From the NCBI RefSeq assembly GCF_002234375.1, contig NZ_NMQV01000021.1, forward strand, positions 54,077 through 118,076: a DNA stretch of 64,000 nucleotides, in the 5' to 3' direction. Shown piece after piece: positions 46,458 to 55,105 of the stretch (the first letter of the stretch is position 1; the number at the start of each line of letters is the position of its first letter). Source of the DNA: Pseudomonas fluvialis (lineage in GTDB: Bacteria; Pseudomonadota; Gammaproteobacteria; Pseudomonadales; Pseudomonadaceae). The notes beneath the pieces were generated by a model that was given only the letters and a program-made list of their open reading frames with translations, was not told where the DNA came from and searched no databases. Position numbers and translations under genes: made by a program.

Positions 46458-47363
46458 ATGAGCAAAGTCAGTGTGCTGGTGGTAGACGATGCCACCTTTA
46501 TCCGCGACCTGGTGAAGAAAGGTCTGCGTGATCACTTCCCTGGCATCCAGCTGGAGGAGGCGGTGAACGGGCGCAAGGCCCAGCAGCTGCTCAATCGCCA
46601 GGCGGTCGACTTGATCCTTTGTGACTGGGAAATGCCGGAGATGTCCGGCCTCGAGCTGCTTAGCTGGTGCCGTGGCGAGGAGGCTCACAAGGGCACGCCC
46701 TTCATCATGGTGACCAGCCGCGGCGACAAGGAAAACGTGGTGCAGGCCATCCAGGCTGGGGTCTCTGACTATATCGGCAAGCCCTTTTCCAACGACCAGT
46801 TGGTGACCAAGGTCAAGAAGGCGTTGAGCCGTACCGGCAAGCTCGCCCAGCTCAGTGCGCCGACGCCACAGCGCATCAACAGCGCCGGTGCCTTTGCCAA
46901 TGACTCATTGAATGCACTGACCGGCGGCAAGGCCGAGGTGGTCAAGTCGGCGCCAGCAGCAGCGCCTGCGCCGGCGCCGGCGAGTCGCCCAGCAGCCGCG
47001 CCACGCGCCGCTGCGCAGGCGCCTGGCGGACGTGGCCAGGGCCAGCTGCGCCTGGCCAATGGCAGCATGGGCTGTGTGATCAAGGCGCTCAGCCTCAAGG
47101 ATGCACAGCTGGTGGTGCGTCGTGCCGAGCTGTTGCCGCAGGTGCTGGAAAGCGCCGTGCTCGATCTGGAGCAGGGCGAGGGCGGCGAAGTGGCTCGCCT
47201 CAATGGCTACCTGCATTCGATCGCAGCCATGGAGGCCAAGCCGGACAGCGAGTGGTTGGTGCTGGTCTTTCGCTTCGTCGACCGCGATCCGCAGAAGCTC
47301 GACTACCTGTCACGCCTGATTGCCCGCGGCACTGCACAAAAGCATTTCGTCCCGGGCGCCTGA
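46458..47363 (+). CDS. Response regulator with uncharacterised C-terminal domain
   Basis: 301 residues. A complete receiver domain: acidic pair Asp10/Asp11, phospho-acceptor Asp56 (LILCDWEMP), Thr86, Tyr105 and Lys108 (YIGKPF). A flexible Ala/Pro-rich linker (about 155-195) leads to a C-terminal domain of some 105 residues (GQLRLANGSMGCVIKALSLK...) with no helix-turn-helix; it might be PilZ-like but I see no clear PilZ motif. The gene follows phoU in P. aeruginosa too as I recall. The partner kinase is not in this window. Confidence 0.85.
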   Translation: MSKVSVLVVDDATFIRDLVKKGLRDHFPGIQLEEAVNGRKAQQLLNRQAVDLILCDWEMPEMSGLELLSWCRGEEAHKGTPFIMVTSRGDKENVVQAIQAGVSDYIGKPFSNDQLVTKVKKALSRTGKLAQLSAPTPQRINSAGAFANDSLNALTGGKAEVVKSAPAAAPAPAPASRPAAAPRAAAQAPGGRGQGQLRLANGSMGCVIKALSLKDAQLVVRRAELLPQVLESAVLDLEQGEGGEVARLNGYLHSIAAMEAKPDSEWLVLVFRFVDRDPQKLDYLSRLIARGTAQKHFVPGA

Positions 47364-47364
47364 C

Positions 47365-47553
47365 TCAGGCGCGGCGACGGCTGTTGTCCAGGTAGTGGCT
47401 GGCCAGCTGCTCCGCGTCGAGGCTGTACTCGGCGGCCAGTCGGCGACTTTCCGAACGTTCCTCGATGGCTCTGCGAAAAGCCATGCGGCGCTGGTCTTCC
47501 AGTTTGCGGCGGGTCTTGCTGTCGAGCGGCGGGTTTGCCTGCGGATCGTTCAT
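47365..47553 (-). CDS. Small charged hypothetical protein
   Basis: 62 residues from the ATG at 47553, seven bases after GGAG; the preceding ATG at 47556 is also possible. Mostly helical with many Arg and Glu (TRRKLEDQRRMAFRRAIEER) and ending in Arg residues. No motif recognised. It converges on the response regulator with one base between stops and starts about 100 bases after the RpiR regulator gene on the same strand. Confidence 0.65.
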   Translation of the reverse strand: MNDPQANPPLDSKTRRKLEDQRRMAFRRAIEERSESRRLAAEYSLDAEQLASHYLDNSRRRA

Positions 47554-47651
47554 CATGCGGCTCCATAGCGCGTGGCAGGAGCCTGTAGCCTGTCGCATTG
47601 GCCATGACAGTTTGGCAACGCGCTGATGAATTTGCCGTGAAGCGGGTTGTT

Positions 47652-48518
47652 TCAATCCTCGTTGTGCTTGTGCGCCTTGGGTGACAGGCGCAGGCTGCGC
47701 AGGCTGCGCTTGACGCTCTTGAGGTGGTTGACCAGGTCCGGGCCGCGCGCCATGGCGACGCCCATGGCCAGCACGTCGATCACCACCAGATGGGCAATCC
47801 GCGAGGTCAGCGGTGTGTAGATCTCGGTGTCTTCCTGCACGTCGATGGCCAGGTTGATGTCGGCCAGGTCAGCCAGCGGGGTTTGCCCTGGACACAGGGT
47901 GATCAGTGTGGCGCCGGAATCGCGTACCAGATTGGCGGTGATCAGCAGGTCCTTGGAGCGCCCCGACTGGGAGATGCAGATGGCGACGTCGCCCGGTTGC
48001 AGGGTGACCGCGGACATCGCCTGCATGTGCGGGTCGGAATAGGCGGCGGCGCTGAGCAGCAGGCGGAAGAACTTGTGCTGCGCATCGGCAGCCACTGCCC
48101 CGGACGCGCCGAAGCCGTAGAACTCCACCCGCTTGGCCGCCGCCACGGCATTGATGGCCCGGCTCAGTGCGGCGCTGTCCAGGCGCTCGCGGACCTCCAT
48201 CAGGGTGTGCAGGGTGGTGTCGAAGATCTTCAGGCTGAAGTCGGCCACCGAATCTTCTTCGCTGATCGCGAACTGGCCAAAACTGGCCCCGGCAGCCAGG
48301 CTCTGGGCCAGCTTGAGCTTGAGGTCCTGGAAACCGCTGCAGCCGATGGCCCGGCAGAAGCGTACGATGGTCGGCTCGCTGATGCCCACCGCGCCGGCCA
48401 GGTCGGCCATGGAGCTGTGCATCACCGCGGCCGGATCGGCCAGCACATGATCGGCCACCTTGAGCTCCGACTTGCGCAGCAGATGGCGGGATTGGGCGAT
48501 GTGTTGCAACAGGTTCAC
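47652..48518 (-). CDS. RpiR/HexR family transcriptional regulator
   Basis: 288 residues. The N-terminal helix-turn-helix domain of the RpiR family (about 1-77; MADLAGAVGISEPTIVRFCR) and a SIS sugar-phosphate domain (about 115-260; VEFYGFGASGAVAADAQHK, ICISQSGRSKDLL). It should sense a sugar phosphate such as KDPG and control the divergent zwf. It resembles HexR, but the linked zwf lacks the pgl-eda neighbours of true hexR, so it may be the second RpiR-zwf pair known in Pseudomonas; I leave the symbol empty. Confidence 0.9.
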   Translation of the reverse strand: MNLLQHIAQSRHLLRKSELKVADHVLADPAAVMHSSMADLAGAVGISEPTIVRFCRAIGCSGFQDLKLKLAQSLAAGASFGQFAISEEDSVADFSLKIFDTTLHTLMEVRERLDSAALSRAINAVAAAKRVEFYGFGASGAVAADAQHKFFRLLLSAAAYSDPHMQAMSAVTLQPGDVAICISQSGRSKDLLITANLVRDSGATLITLCPGQTPLADLADINLAIDVQEDTEIYTPLTSRIAHLVVIDVLAMGVAMARGPDLVNHLKSVKRSLRSLRLSPKAHKHNED

Positions 48519-48561
48519 AGGCGGCGGCTCGGCTAAAGGAGGGGCAGGAATGTAGTGTTCA

Positions 48562-48576
48562 TGTAGTTATACTACA
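48562..48576. promoter_or_regulatory. HexR-type palindromic operator
   Basis: TGTAGTTATACTACA is a perfect 6-bp inverted repeat with a 3-base centre, extended by A and T on either side. It fits the TGTA...TACA form of HexR sites and lies between the divergent regulator and zwf genes, with another TGTAGT half site at 48551-48556. It should govern both promoters. Confidence 0.75.
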
Positions 48577-48667
48577 TAGCAGCTGCCAGCGCACCGGCCG
48601 CTGCTCCCAGGGTGTGCGCTGGCCACCTTTTATGTCGTGATTGCGTAATTTCTTGTGGAGATCGGCC

Positions 48668-50113
48668 TTGACCCTTTCCTGCGACATGCTGGTATTTGGC
48701 GGTAGTGGTGACCTGGCCCTGCACAAGTTGCTGCCGGCGCTGTACCACCTGCATCGTGATGGCCGTCTGGCCGCCGACATGCGCATCATCGCGGTGGCGC
48801 GCAGCCCGCTGCAGCGTAGCCAGTACCAGGCACTGGCCGAACGGCATTGCCGGGCGCAGGTGGCGCGGGCCGATTTCACCAGTGACAGCTGGCAAGGCTT
48901 TGCCGAGCGTCTCGACTACCTGGCCATGGATGCCGCGCAAAGTGCCGAGTACGGCCGCCTGGCGCGTCTACTCGGCAACCCGGCGGGACGTCTGCGCATC
49001 TTCTACCTGGCTACCGCCCCGGCGCTGTTTGCGGCGATCGCCGAGTACCTGGCCACGGCCGGGCTGGCCGACGCGCGGAGCCGCATCGTGCTGGAAAAAC
49101 CCATCGGCCATTCGCTGGCTTCGGCTCAGGCCATCAACGCGACCATCGGCCGGGTGTTCAGCGAAGCACAGGTATTTCGTATCGACCATTACCTGGGCAA
49201 GGAAACCGTGCAGAACCTGATGGCGCTGCGTTTTGCCAATGCGCTGTTCGAGCCGGTGTGGCGCAGCGGGCACATCGAGCACGTGCAGATCAGCGTCAAC
49301 GAAACCCTCGGTGTGGAAAATCGTGGTGCCTATTACGACCGCGCCGGAGCCATGCGCGACATGCTGCAGAATCATTTGCTGCAGTTGCTGTGCCTGGTGG
49401 CCATGGAAGCGCCGATGCGCTTTGACGCGGAATCGGTGCGCAACGAGAAGGTACGTATCCTCCAGGCATTACGGCCGATCAGCGGTCTGGATGTGCAGGA
49501 TCGTACGGTGCGTGGCCAGTATGTCGCCGGGCAGATCGCCGGCCAGGACGTGCCGGCCTATTACTTCGAGAAGCAGGTGGACAACGACAGCGACACCGAG
49601 ACGTTCGTCGCGCTGCGCGCGGAGATCGACAACTGGCGCTGGGCGGGCGTGCCCTTCTACTTGCGCACCGGCAAGCGCATGGCCAGAAAGTGCTCGCAGA
49701 TCGTCATCCAGTTCAAGCCGGTGCCGCAGCGCCTGTTCGACAATGACCAGGCCAACTGCCTGGTCATCCGCCTGCAACCGGAGGAGCGCATCAGCCTGCA
49801 GCTGATGGGCAAGAGCCCCGGCAAGGGCATGCGCCTGACGGCCATGGAGCTGGATCTCAACCTGGCCCAGGTATTTCCGCAGAAGCGTCGCTGGGATGCC
49901 TATGAGCGCCTGCTGCTGGACGTCATCGAAGGTGACTCGACGCTGTTCATGCGCCGTGACGAGGTTGAAGCGGCCTGGGCCTGGGTCGATCCGATCCTGG
50001 ATGGCTGGCAGCAGTACTACCAGAGCCCGCGTCCCTATCCGGCTGGTCGCAACGGCCCGGAGCAGGCCGACAGCCTGCTCGAGCGCAGCGGTCACCAGTG
50101 GTTCGAGGGCTGA
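48668..50113 (+). CDS. zwf: Glucose-6-phosphate 1-dehydrogenase
   Basis: 481 residues from a TTG at 48668, seven bases after GGAG; the first ATG (48686) would cut the nucleotide-binding strand short. The Rossmann motif is VFGGSGDLALHKLLPALY; the active site is RIDHYLGKETVQN with the general-base His region, preceded by EKPIGHSLASA. It oxidises glucose 6-phosphate, making NADPH and feeding the Entner-Doudoroff pathway. No pgl or eda follows, so this looks like an additional zwf copy. Confidence 0.93.
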   Translation: MTLSCDMLVFGGSGDLALHKLLPALYHLHRDGRLAADMRIIAVARSPLQRSQYQALAERHCRAQVARADFTSDSWQGFAERLDYLAMDAAQSAEYGRLARLLGNPAGRLRIFYLATAPALFAAIAEYLATAGLADARSRIVLEKPIGHSLASAQAINATIGRVFSEAQVFRIDHYLGKETVQNLMALRFANALFEPVWRSGHIEHVQISVNETLGVENRGAYYDRAGAMRDMLQNHLLQLLCLVAMEAPMRFDAESVRNEKVRILQALRPISGLDVQDRTVRGQYVAGQIAGQDVPAYYFEKQVDNDSDTETFVALRAEIDNWRWAGVPFYLRTGKRMARKCSQIVIQFKPVPQRLFDNDQANCLVIRLQPEERISLQLMGKSPGKGMRLTAMELDLNLAQVFPQKRRWDAYERLLLDVIEGDSTLFMRRDEVEAAWAWVDPILDGWQQYYQSPRPYPAGRNGPEQADSLLERSGHQWFEG

Positions 50114-50115
50114 GC

Positions 50116-50148
50116 GTTACCGGCCGTTGCAAAACGCCGGTAGCTTTT
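50116..50148 (+). terminator. Terminator after zwf
   Basis: GTTACCGGC (50116-50124) pairs with GCCGGTAGC (50136-50144) with one wobble pair, followed directly by TTTT. It lies two bases past the zwf stop in the convergent gap with the hydrolase gene and could serve both. Confidence 0.65.
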
Positions 50149-50158
50149 CAACGCCCTG

Positions 50159-50944
50159 TTAGCGCTGCGCGCTGAACTGCCGGCAGGCCTGGCCAAACGC
50201 CTGGAAGATGGCCACGGATTGCGGGTTGCTGGCAGCCTGCCATTCCGGGTGCCATTGCACGCCCAGGGTGAACTGCGCCTGCTCCGGCAGGTGAATGGCC
50301 TCGATCACGCCGTCCGGGGCATGGGCCAGCGGCGCGACGCCGCGCCCCAGGGTACGGATGCCCTGGCCATGCAGGGAGTTGACGGCAATCTCCTCCTCGC
50401 CCAGCAGTTCGGCCAGCCAGCTCCCCGGCACGCAGTGGATGGCGTGGCTGGCAGCGTATTGCACGGCCACCGGGTCTTCCGGGTTTTCCCGATGATCGTT
50501 GCAGCCCGGCACGCTGTAGAGCTTCTGGTGGATATCGCCGCCGAGCGCCACATTGAGCTCCTGCATGCCACGGCAGATGGCGAACAGCGGCAGGCCACGG
50601 CGCAGGGCCGCATGGATCAGCGGCAGGTCGAACAGGTCGCGGTCGCGGTCTTGCGGCTTTTCCGGGGTTAGGTTGTCTTGCCCATACAGGCTGGGGTCGA
50701 TGTTTGAGCCGGCACCGGTCAGGTAGACGCCGTCGACCATGTCCAGGTACTGCTCGATGTCATCGCTGCCGCAACAGGTCGGCGTCAGCAGGGGGATGCA
50801 GCCGGCGATTTCCACCAGCGGCATGATGTATTTGTGGGTCATCACCTGGTAGGCGTGGCCTTTGCGCTCCTGAGCGCCCATGGACATCAGCACCACCGGC
50901 TTGCGGGCGCTGGTGGAGCTGTTTGCGATCTTGTTATTGGACAT
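50159..50944 (-). CDS. Gamma-glutamyl-GABA hydrolase family (class I amidotransferase fold, peptidase C26)
   Basis: 261 residues. The catalytic triad of the family is visible: Cys124 in PLFAICRGMQELN, His232 and Glu234 in GVQWHPEW. Related enzymes (PuuD, PauD/SpuA) cleave gamma-glutamyl amides in polyamine breakdown. No polyamine genes are adjacent, so the substrate is open. It has its own promoter region upstream. Confidence 0.88.
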   Translation of the reverse strand: MSNNKIANSSTSARKPVVLMSMGAQERKGHAYQVMTHKYIMPLVEIAGCIPLLTPTCCGSDDIEQYLDMVDGVYLTGAGSNIDPSLYGQDNLTPEKPQDRDRDLFDLPLIHAALRRGLPLFAICRGMQELNVALGGDIHQKLYSVPGCNDHRENPEDPVAVQYAASHAIHCVPGSWLAELLGEEEIAVNSLHGQGIRTLGRGVAPLAHAPDGVIEAIHLPEQAQFTLGVQWHPEWQAASNPQSVAIFQAFGQACRQFSAQR

Positions 50945-51061
50945 ACATCACCTTGGGGCAGCGGGTAGCTGCCGTTGCTTGTGCAGGCCGACCGCAGGGT
51001 AGCGATGCCGTGCCTGTAACGGGCGTGCCAGCCCCTCTGGCCATGACACTGCCCTGTGGCC

Positions 51062-51089
51062 AGTCTGCCAGTGATGTAAAAAATGTCAA
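51062..51089 (-). promoter_or_regulatory. Possible promoter of the C26 hydrolase gene
   Basis: Read on the minus strand, a perfect TTGACA (51084-51089) is followed after 16 bases by CAGACT (51062-51067). The -10 is weak. It lies about 120 bases before the start codon, in the spacer that follows the sco gene hairpin. Confidence 0.35.
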
Positions 51090-51115
51090 ACAATGCGAGA
51101 GGTTGTTGCGCTCGT

Positions 51116-51136
51116 GCGCCCCGCATAACGGGGCGC
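51116..51136 (-). terminator. Hairpin after the sco gene
   Basis: GCGCCCCG and CGGGGCGC form a perfect 8-bp stem with a 5-base loop, 55 bases past the sco stop on the minus strand. GC-rich without a U run; probable transcription end. Confidence 0.5.
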
Positions 51137-51191
51137 CTGGTTCGTGGGGGTGGCCTGCTCAGGGGGACTTCTGTGCAATAAATTGCAAACT

Positions 51192-51830
51192 TCAGGGCTG
51201 GCGCTGCAGCAATTTGGGCAGTTGCTGCTGCAGCTGGGCGAGGTTTAGCGGCGCCCGGATGAAGCCCTGCTGGCGGCCGTCCGGGCCGAGCAAGGCCAGG
51301 TTGCCGCTGTGGTCCACGGTGTAGTTTTCCTGGCTGCTGTCGCCGGGAATGAAGGGGATGCTCAAGGCGTTGGCCAGTTGCTGGATATCGTCGAGCTGGC
51401 CGGTCAGGCCGATATAGTCGGGATCGAAATAGGCCAGGTAGTCGCGCAGCTGCTGGGGGGTATCACGCTGCGGATCGACGCTGACCATCAGCACCTGAAC
51501 CTGCTGGCGCTGCTCGGCGGGCAGGCTGCCGAGCAGCTGGCGCAACTCGGCCAGGGTGGTCGGGCAGATATCCGGGCAGAAGGTGTAGCCAAAGAACACC
51601 AGGGTCCATTTGCCCTGCAGGCGGCTGACCGGTAGCACTTCGCCGTGCTGGTCGAGCAGCGGCAGGTTCGGCCAGGCGCGACTTTGCGGCAGCAGGATGA
51701 TCCCCGCCGCATTCAGTGCGCCCTTGTCAGGGTGACTGGCGGCCTGGCGGGCGGCCTGAAACAGGGCCAAACCGACCAGCAGGGTCAGCGTGGCGGCAAT
51801 CACGAGGGCGATCTTATGGGTGCGGGTCAT
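51192..51830 (-). CDS. SCO1/SenC family copper protein
   Basis: 212 residues. An N-terminal membrane anchor (LVIAATLTLLVGLALFQAA) is followed by a thioredoxin fold with the copper site Cys85-x-x-x-Cys89 (FCPDICP) and His174 (YTVDHSGN). Sco proteins help deliver copper to cytochrome oxidase CuA. No oxidase genes are in the window. It diverges from a hypothetical gene. Confidence 0.93.
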   Translation of the reverse strand: MTRTHKIALVIAATLTLLVGLALFQAARQAASHPDKGALNAAGIILLPQSRAWPNLPLLDQHGEVLPVSRLQGKWTLVFFGYTFCPDICPTTLAELRQLLGSLPAEQRQQVQVLMVSVDPQRDTPQQLRDYLAYFDPDYIGLTGQLDDIQQLANALSIPFIPGDSSQENYTVDHSGNLALLGPDGRQQGFIRAPLNLAQLQQQLPKLLQRQP

Positions 51831-51963
51831 GGTCTGGCTGCGTAATGAACAGGGAAAGCGGCACTTTACCAGCCGACCGGGCTTTGTGCCTGTGGCCTGC
51901 TGTCACTGGCCTGATGGCGCGAGCAGGTTATAGCCAGCGCACGCCAGGATAGCGGGCAATTAT

Positions 51964-51981
51964 GACAAAGCTGTCTTTGTC
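51964..51981. promoter_or_regulatory. Inverted repeat in the sco/hypothetical divergent spacer
   Basis: GACAAAG-CTGT-CTTTGTC, perfect 7-bp arms with a 4-base centre, lies 134 bases from sco and 53 bases from the hypothetical gene. It may be an operator or part of a leader hairpin. Confidence 0.35.
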
Positions 51982-52034
51982 GGCAGGAAAAACCGGCTAA
52001 GGTTTAGGGCGACTGCCTATGGTTGGGAGACATG

Positions 52035-52652
52035 ATGAATACCGCTGCCTTGCGTTCGCTGATTGAACAGGCCCTGCTGCTGGAGCAGCGGGATGGCCTG
52101 TTGGCCGCTCACCTGCAGGCCTTGCCCGGCCTGCACCGCAGCCTGCGCTGCACGGGCGGCACCGTTCAGGCCCTGCAGGGCTTTGTCGAAGGTTACGTAC
52201 GCGCAGTACCCGAGCTGCTCGACAGCGTCGCCGAGATGGCCCGGCGGACGGGGCGCCGCGCCGCGCTGGCGCCGCTGTTGTGTGCGGCCAGCCAGTTCTT
52301 TGTGCGCCCGCCCGCCTTGATGCAAGGCCAGTCGTTGCTCGCCGAACTGCTCGACGAAGCCTACCTGGCCCATCGGCTGGTCGAAGAGCTGAATGACCGT
52401 TACATCGCCTGCTTTGCTGAGCCGTTGCTGACCCTCGATACCACCCGCGCCAACCTGCTGGCCCACCAGTTGATCGGCGAGTCCTTCGCCAACCAGCTGG
52501 ATGCCTTGCTCGACGAAGTCTTGCCAGGCGTGTTGGCTGGTGCCTTCAGCGCCGCCAGTGAGCCGGGCACGGCACAGGTGGAGTCGGTCTGGCGGCAGTG
52601 GCCCTGTTTGCTCCAGCAGCTGGGGCTGGATATGCAGCTGGCTGCCGCCTGA
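52035..52652 (+). CDS. Hypothetical helical protein
   Basis: 205 residues; of two adjacent ATGs the one at 52035 is better spaced from GGGAG. Predicted all-helical, cytoplasmic, Leu/Ala-rich, with MARRTGRRAALAPLLCAASQFFV and LLTLDTTRANLLAHQLIGE as notable stretches. No motif recognised. It stands alone, ending four bases from the convergent YheV-like gene. Confidence 0.7.
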   Translation: MNTAALRSLIEQALLLEQRDGLLAAHLQALPGLHRSLRCTGGTVQALQGFVEGYVRAVPELLDSVAEMARRTGRRAALAPLLCAASQFFVRPPALMQGQSLLAELLDEAYLAHRLVEELNDRYIACFAEPLLTLDTTRANLLAHQLIGESFANQLDALLDEVLPGVLAGAFSAASEPGTAQVESVWRQWPCLLQQLGLDMQLAAA

Positions 52653-52656
52653 GCGA

Positions 52657-52926
52657 TCAGCCAGGCTTGTTCAGCTTGGGATTGGGGAAGAACTGCAGGG
52701 TCTGCCCCTGGCTCAAGGGTTTGCTGGGTGCCGGACGACTGACCCGGGTGGGCAGCTCGTTGGGTACCGAATTGCCCTGGGCATCCAGGGTGTCGCTGAA
52801 GCCACAGGCCACGCATTCACGGTGCGGTGTGTCGTCCAGCGTCCACATCTTGATGGTGTCCATGGCGCTACAGGCCGGGCATACCGCCCCGGCGATGAAC
52901 TGTTTCTTGATCTGCGCCTCGTTCAT
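52657..52926 (-). CDS. YheV-like zinc-ribbon protein
   Basis: 89 residues with two CxxC knuckles, CPAC near residues 16-19 and CVAC near 38-41, the zinc-ribbon pattern of the YheV/DUF2387 family. The rest is a flexible tail ending FPNPKLNKPG. It overlaps the prlC stop by four bases; prlC-yheV is a conserved pair in gammaproteobacteria. Function unknown. Confidence 0.9.
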   Translation of the reverse strand: MNEAQIKKQFIAGAVCPACSAMDTIKMWTLDDTPHRECVACGFSDTLDAQGNSVPNELPTRVSRPAPSKPLSQGQTLQFFPNPKLNKPG

Positions 52927-54971
52927 GCGGCTTGCTCCTCCAGCCCACTGTGGCGCAGCAACGCGTCGATGCTCGGCTCGCGGCCGCGGAAGTCGACGAA
53001 CAGCTGCATGGATTCCCGGGAGCCGCCACGCGCCAGGATCGCCTCACGGAAGGCGCGGCCGGTCTCGGGGTTGAGCACGCCCTGTTCCTCGAACAGCGAG
53101 AAGGCGTCGGCCGACAGTACCTCGGCCCATTTGTAGCTGTAGTAACCCGCCGCGTAACCGCCGGCGAAGATGTGCGCGAAGCTGTTGGCGAAGCGGTTGA
53201 AGGCCGGCGGGCGCATCACCGCTACCTGATCACGTACGCTCTCCAGCACCTGCAGTACGCTGCGGCCATCGCCGTGCGTGGCATGCAACTCGAAGTCGAA
53301 CAGCGAGAACTCCAGCTGGCGCACCATCATCAGCCCGGACTGGAAGTTCTTCGCCGCCAGCATCTTGTCCAGCAGGTCCTTGGGCAGCGGCTCGCCCGTT
53401 TCGAAGTGGCCGGAGATCAGCGCCAGGCCCTCGGGCTCCCAGCACCAGTTTTCCATGAACTGACTGGGCAACTCGACGGCATCCCAGGCCACGCCGTTGA
53501 TGCCGGACACGCCGGCATGTTCGATACGGGTCAGCAGGTGGTGCAGGCCGTGGCCGAACTCATGGAACAGCGTGGTGACCTCGTCGTGGGTCAGCAGCGC
53601 CGGCTGGCCTTGCACTGCGGGGGTGAAGTTGCACACCAGGTTGGCCACCGGGCTGATCAGTTCACCCTGCGCCGAGCGGCGCTTGTCGCGCGCGCCATCC
53701 ATCCAGGCGCCGCCGCGCTTGTTGGCGCGGGCGTAGAGGTCGAAGAAGAAGCGTCCGACGTGCGCACCGTTCTCGCGGATCTCGAACAGCCGTACATCCG
53801 GGTGCCAGGTGTCGAAATCCTTAAGTTCATGGATCTCGATGCCATAGAGCTGCTGCACGATGGCGAACAGGCCGGAGAGTACCTTGTCGATCGGGAACCA
53901 GGCGCGCACCTGCTCCTGGGAAAGGCTGTAGCGGCTCTGGCGCAACTTCTCGGCGTAGTAGCCGGTGTCCCAGCTGGCAAGGTCCGCGCAGCCCTGTTCG
54001 GCGGCGAAGGCGCGCAGCTCATCGAGGTCGCGCTGGGCGAAGGGCTTGCTGCGCACCGCCAGGTCACGCAGGAAGTGCAGCACCTGCTCGGTGGAGTCGG
54101 CCATCTTGCTGGCCAGGGACAGCTCGCCGTAGTGGGCGAAGCCGAGCAGGCGCGCCAGCTCCTGGCGCAGGTCGAGAATCTGCTCCATCAGCGGGCCGTT
54201 GTCGAACTGGCCGGCATTCGGCCCCTGGTCGGAGGCGCGGGTGCAGTAGGCGGTGTAGACCTCTTCGCGCAGAGCACGGTCGTCGGCGTAGGTCATCACC
54301 GCGTAGTAACTGGGGAATTCCAGGCTGATCAGCCAGCCGTCCAGGCCCTTGGCCTTGGCCGCCTGGGCCATCTGCGCCTTGGCCGAGTCCGGCAGGCCGG
54401 CCAGTTGTGCCTCGTCAGCGATCGCCTTGGTCCAGGCCTGGGTAGCGTCGAGCAGCTGGTTGGAGAAGCGGCTGGTCAGCTCGGAGAGCTTCATCTGGAT
54501 CTCGCCGTAGCGCTGCTGCTCGGCCGGCGGCAGGTCGATGCCGGACAGGCGGAAGTCGCGCAGCGTATGTTCGAGGATGGTCTTCTGCGCCACCTCGAAG
54601 CCGGCTGCCGCGGGGCTGCCCGCCAGTGCCTTGTAGGCTTGGCAGAGCGCCTGGTTCTGGCCCAGCTCGGTCCAGTACTCGGACAGCTTGGGCAGGCAGG
54701 CCTCGTAGGCGGCGCGCAGCTCGGCACTGTTGCACACGGCATTGAGGTGGCTGACCGGGCTCCAGGCGCGGCCCAGGCGCGCATGCAGCTCGTCCAGCGC
54801 CAGCACCAGGCCGTCCCAGCTCGGCTGGGCCTGCTGGGTTTGCAGCAGGCGGGTGATGGCCGCACGGTTGTCGGCGAGGATCTGCTCGATGGCCGGCTCG
54901 ACGTGCTCGGGCTTGATCTGGGAATAGGGCGGCAGGTCGAAGTCTTGCAGCAGCGGGTTGGTCGCAGTCAC
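52923..54971 (-). CDS. prlC: Oligopeptidase A (M3 metallopeptidase)
   Basis: 682 residues, full length. The zinc motif HEFGH (in TLFHEFGHGLHHLL) is at about residues 469-473, with the third ligand expected shortly after in VELPSQFMENW. It degrades peptides in the cytoplasm, including signal-peptide fragments. It diverges from the gamma-class carbonic anhydrase gene and is coupled to the YheV-like gene. Confidence 0.97.
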   Translation of the reverse strand: MTATNPLLQDFDLPPYSQIKPEHVEPAIEQILADNRAAITRLLQTQQAQPSWDGLVLALDELHARLGRAWSPVSHLNAVCNSAELRAAYEACLPKLSEYWTELGQNQALCQAYKALAGSPAAAGFEVAQKTILEHTLRDFRLSGIDLPPAEQQRYGEIQMKLSELTSRFSNQLLDATQAWTKAIADEAQLAGLPDSAKAQMAQAAKAKGLDGWLISLEFPSYYAVMTYADDRALREEVYTAYCTRASDQGPNAGQFDNGPLMEQILDLRQELARLLGFAHYGELSLASKMADSTEQVLHFLRDLAVRSKPFAQRDLDELRAFAAEQGCADLASWDTGYYAEKLRQSRYSLSQEQVRAWFPIDKVLSGLFAIVQQLYGIEIHELKDFDTWHPDVRLFEIRENGAHVGRFFFDLYARANKRGGAWMDGARDKRRSAQGELISPVANLVCNFTPAVQGQPALLTHDEVTTLFHEFGHGLHHLLTRIEHAGVSGINGVAWDAVELPSQFMENWCWEPEGLALISGHFETGEPLPKDLLDKMLAAKNFQSGLMMVRQLEFSLFDFELHATHGDGRSVLQVLESVRDQVAVMRPPAFNRFANSFAHIFAGGYAAGYYSYKWAEVLSADAFSLFEEQGVLNPETGRAFREAILARGGSRESMQLFVDFRGREPSIDALLRHSGLEEQAA

Positions 54972-55105
54972 GATGGCACCTTGAATCGTATCGGCGCAGG
55001 GACGCCGGAATCACCGGGAGTTGCCGACAGGCGGCGACAACCGGCCCTGGGAATGCCAGCATCTTATTACAAACCCTGGGTCGACTGACTTTGGAGATCA
55101 CTATC

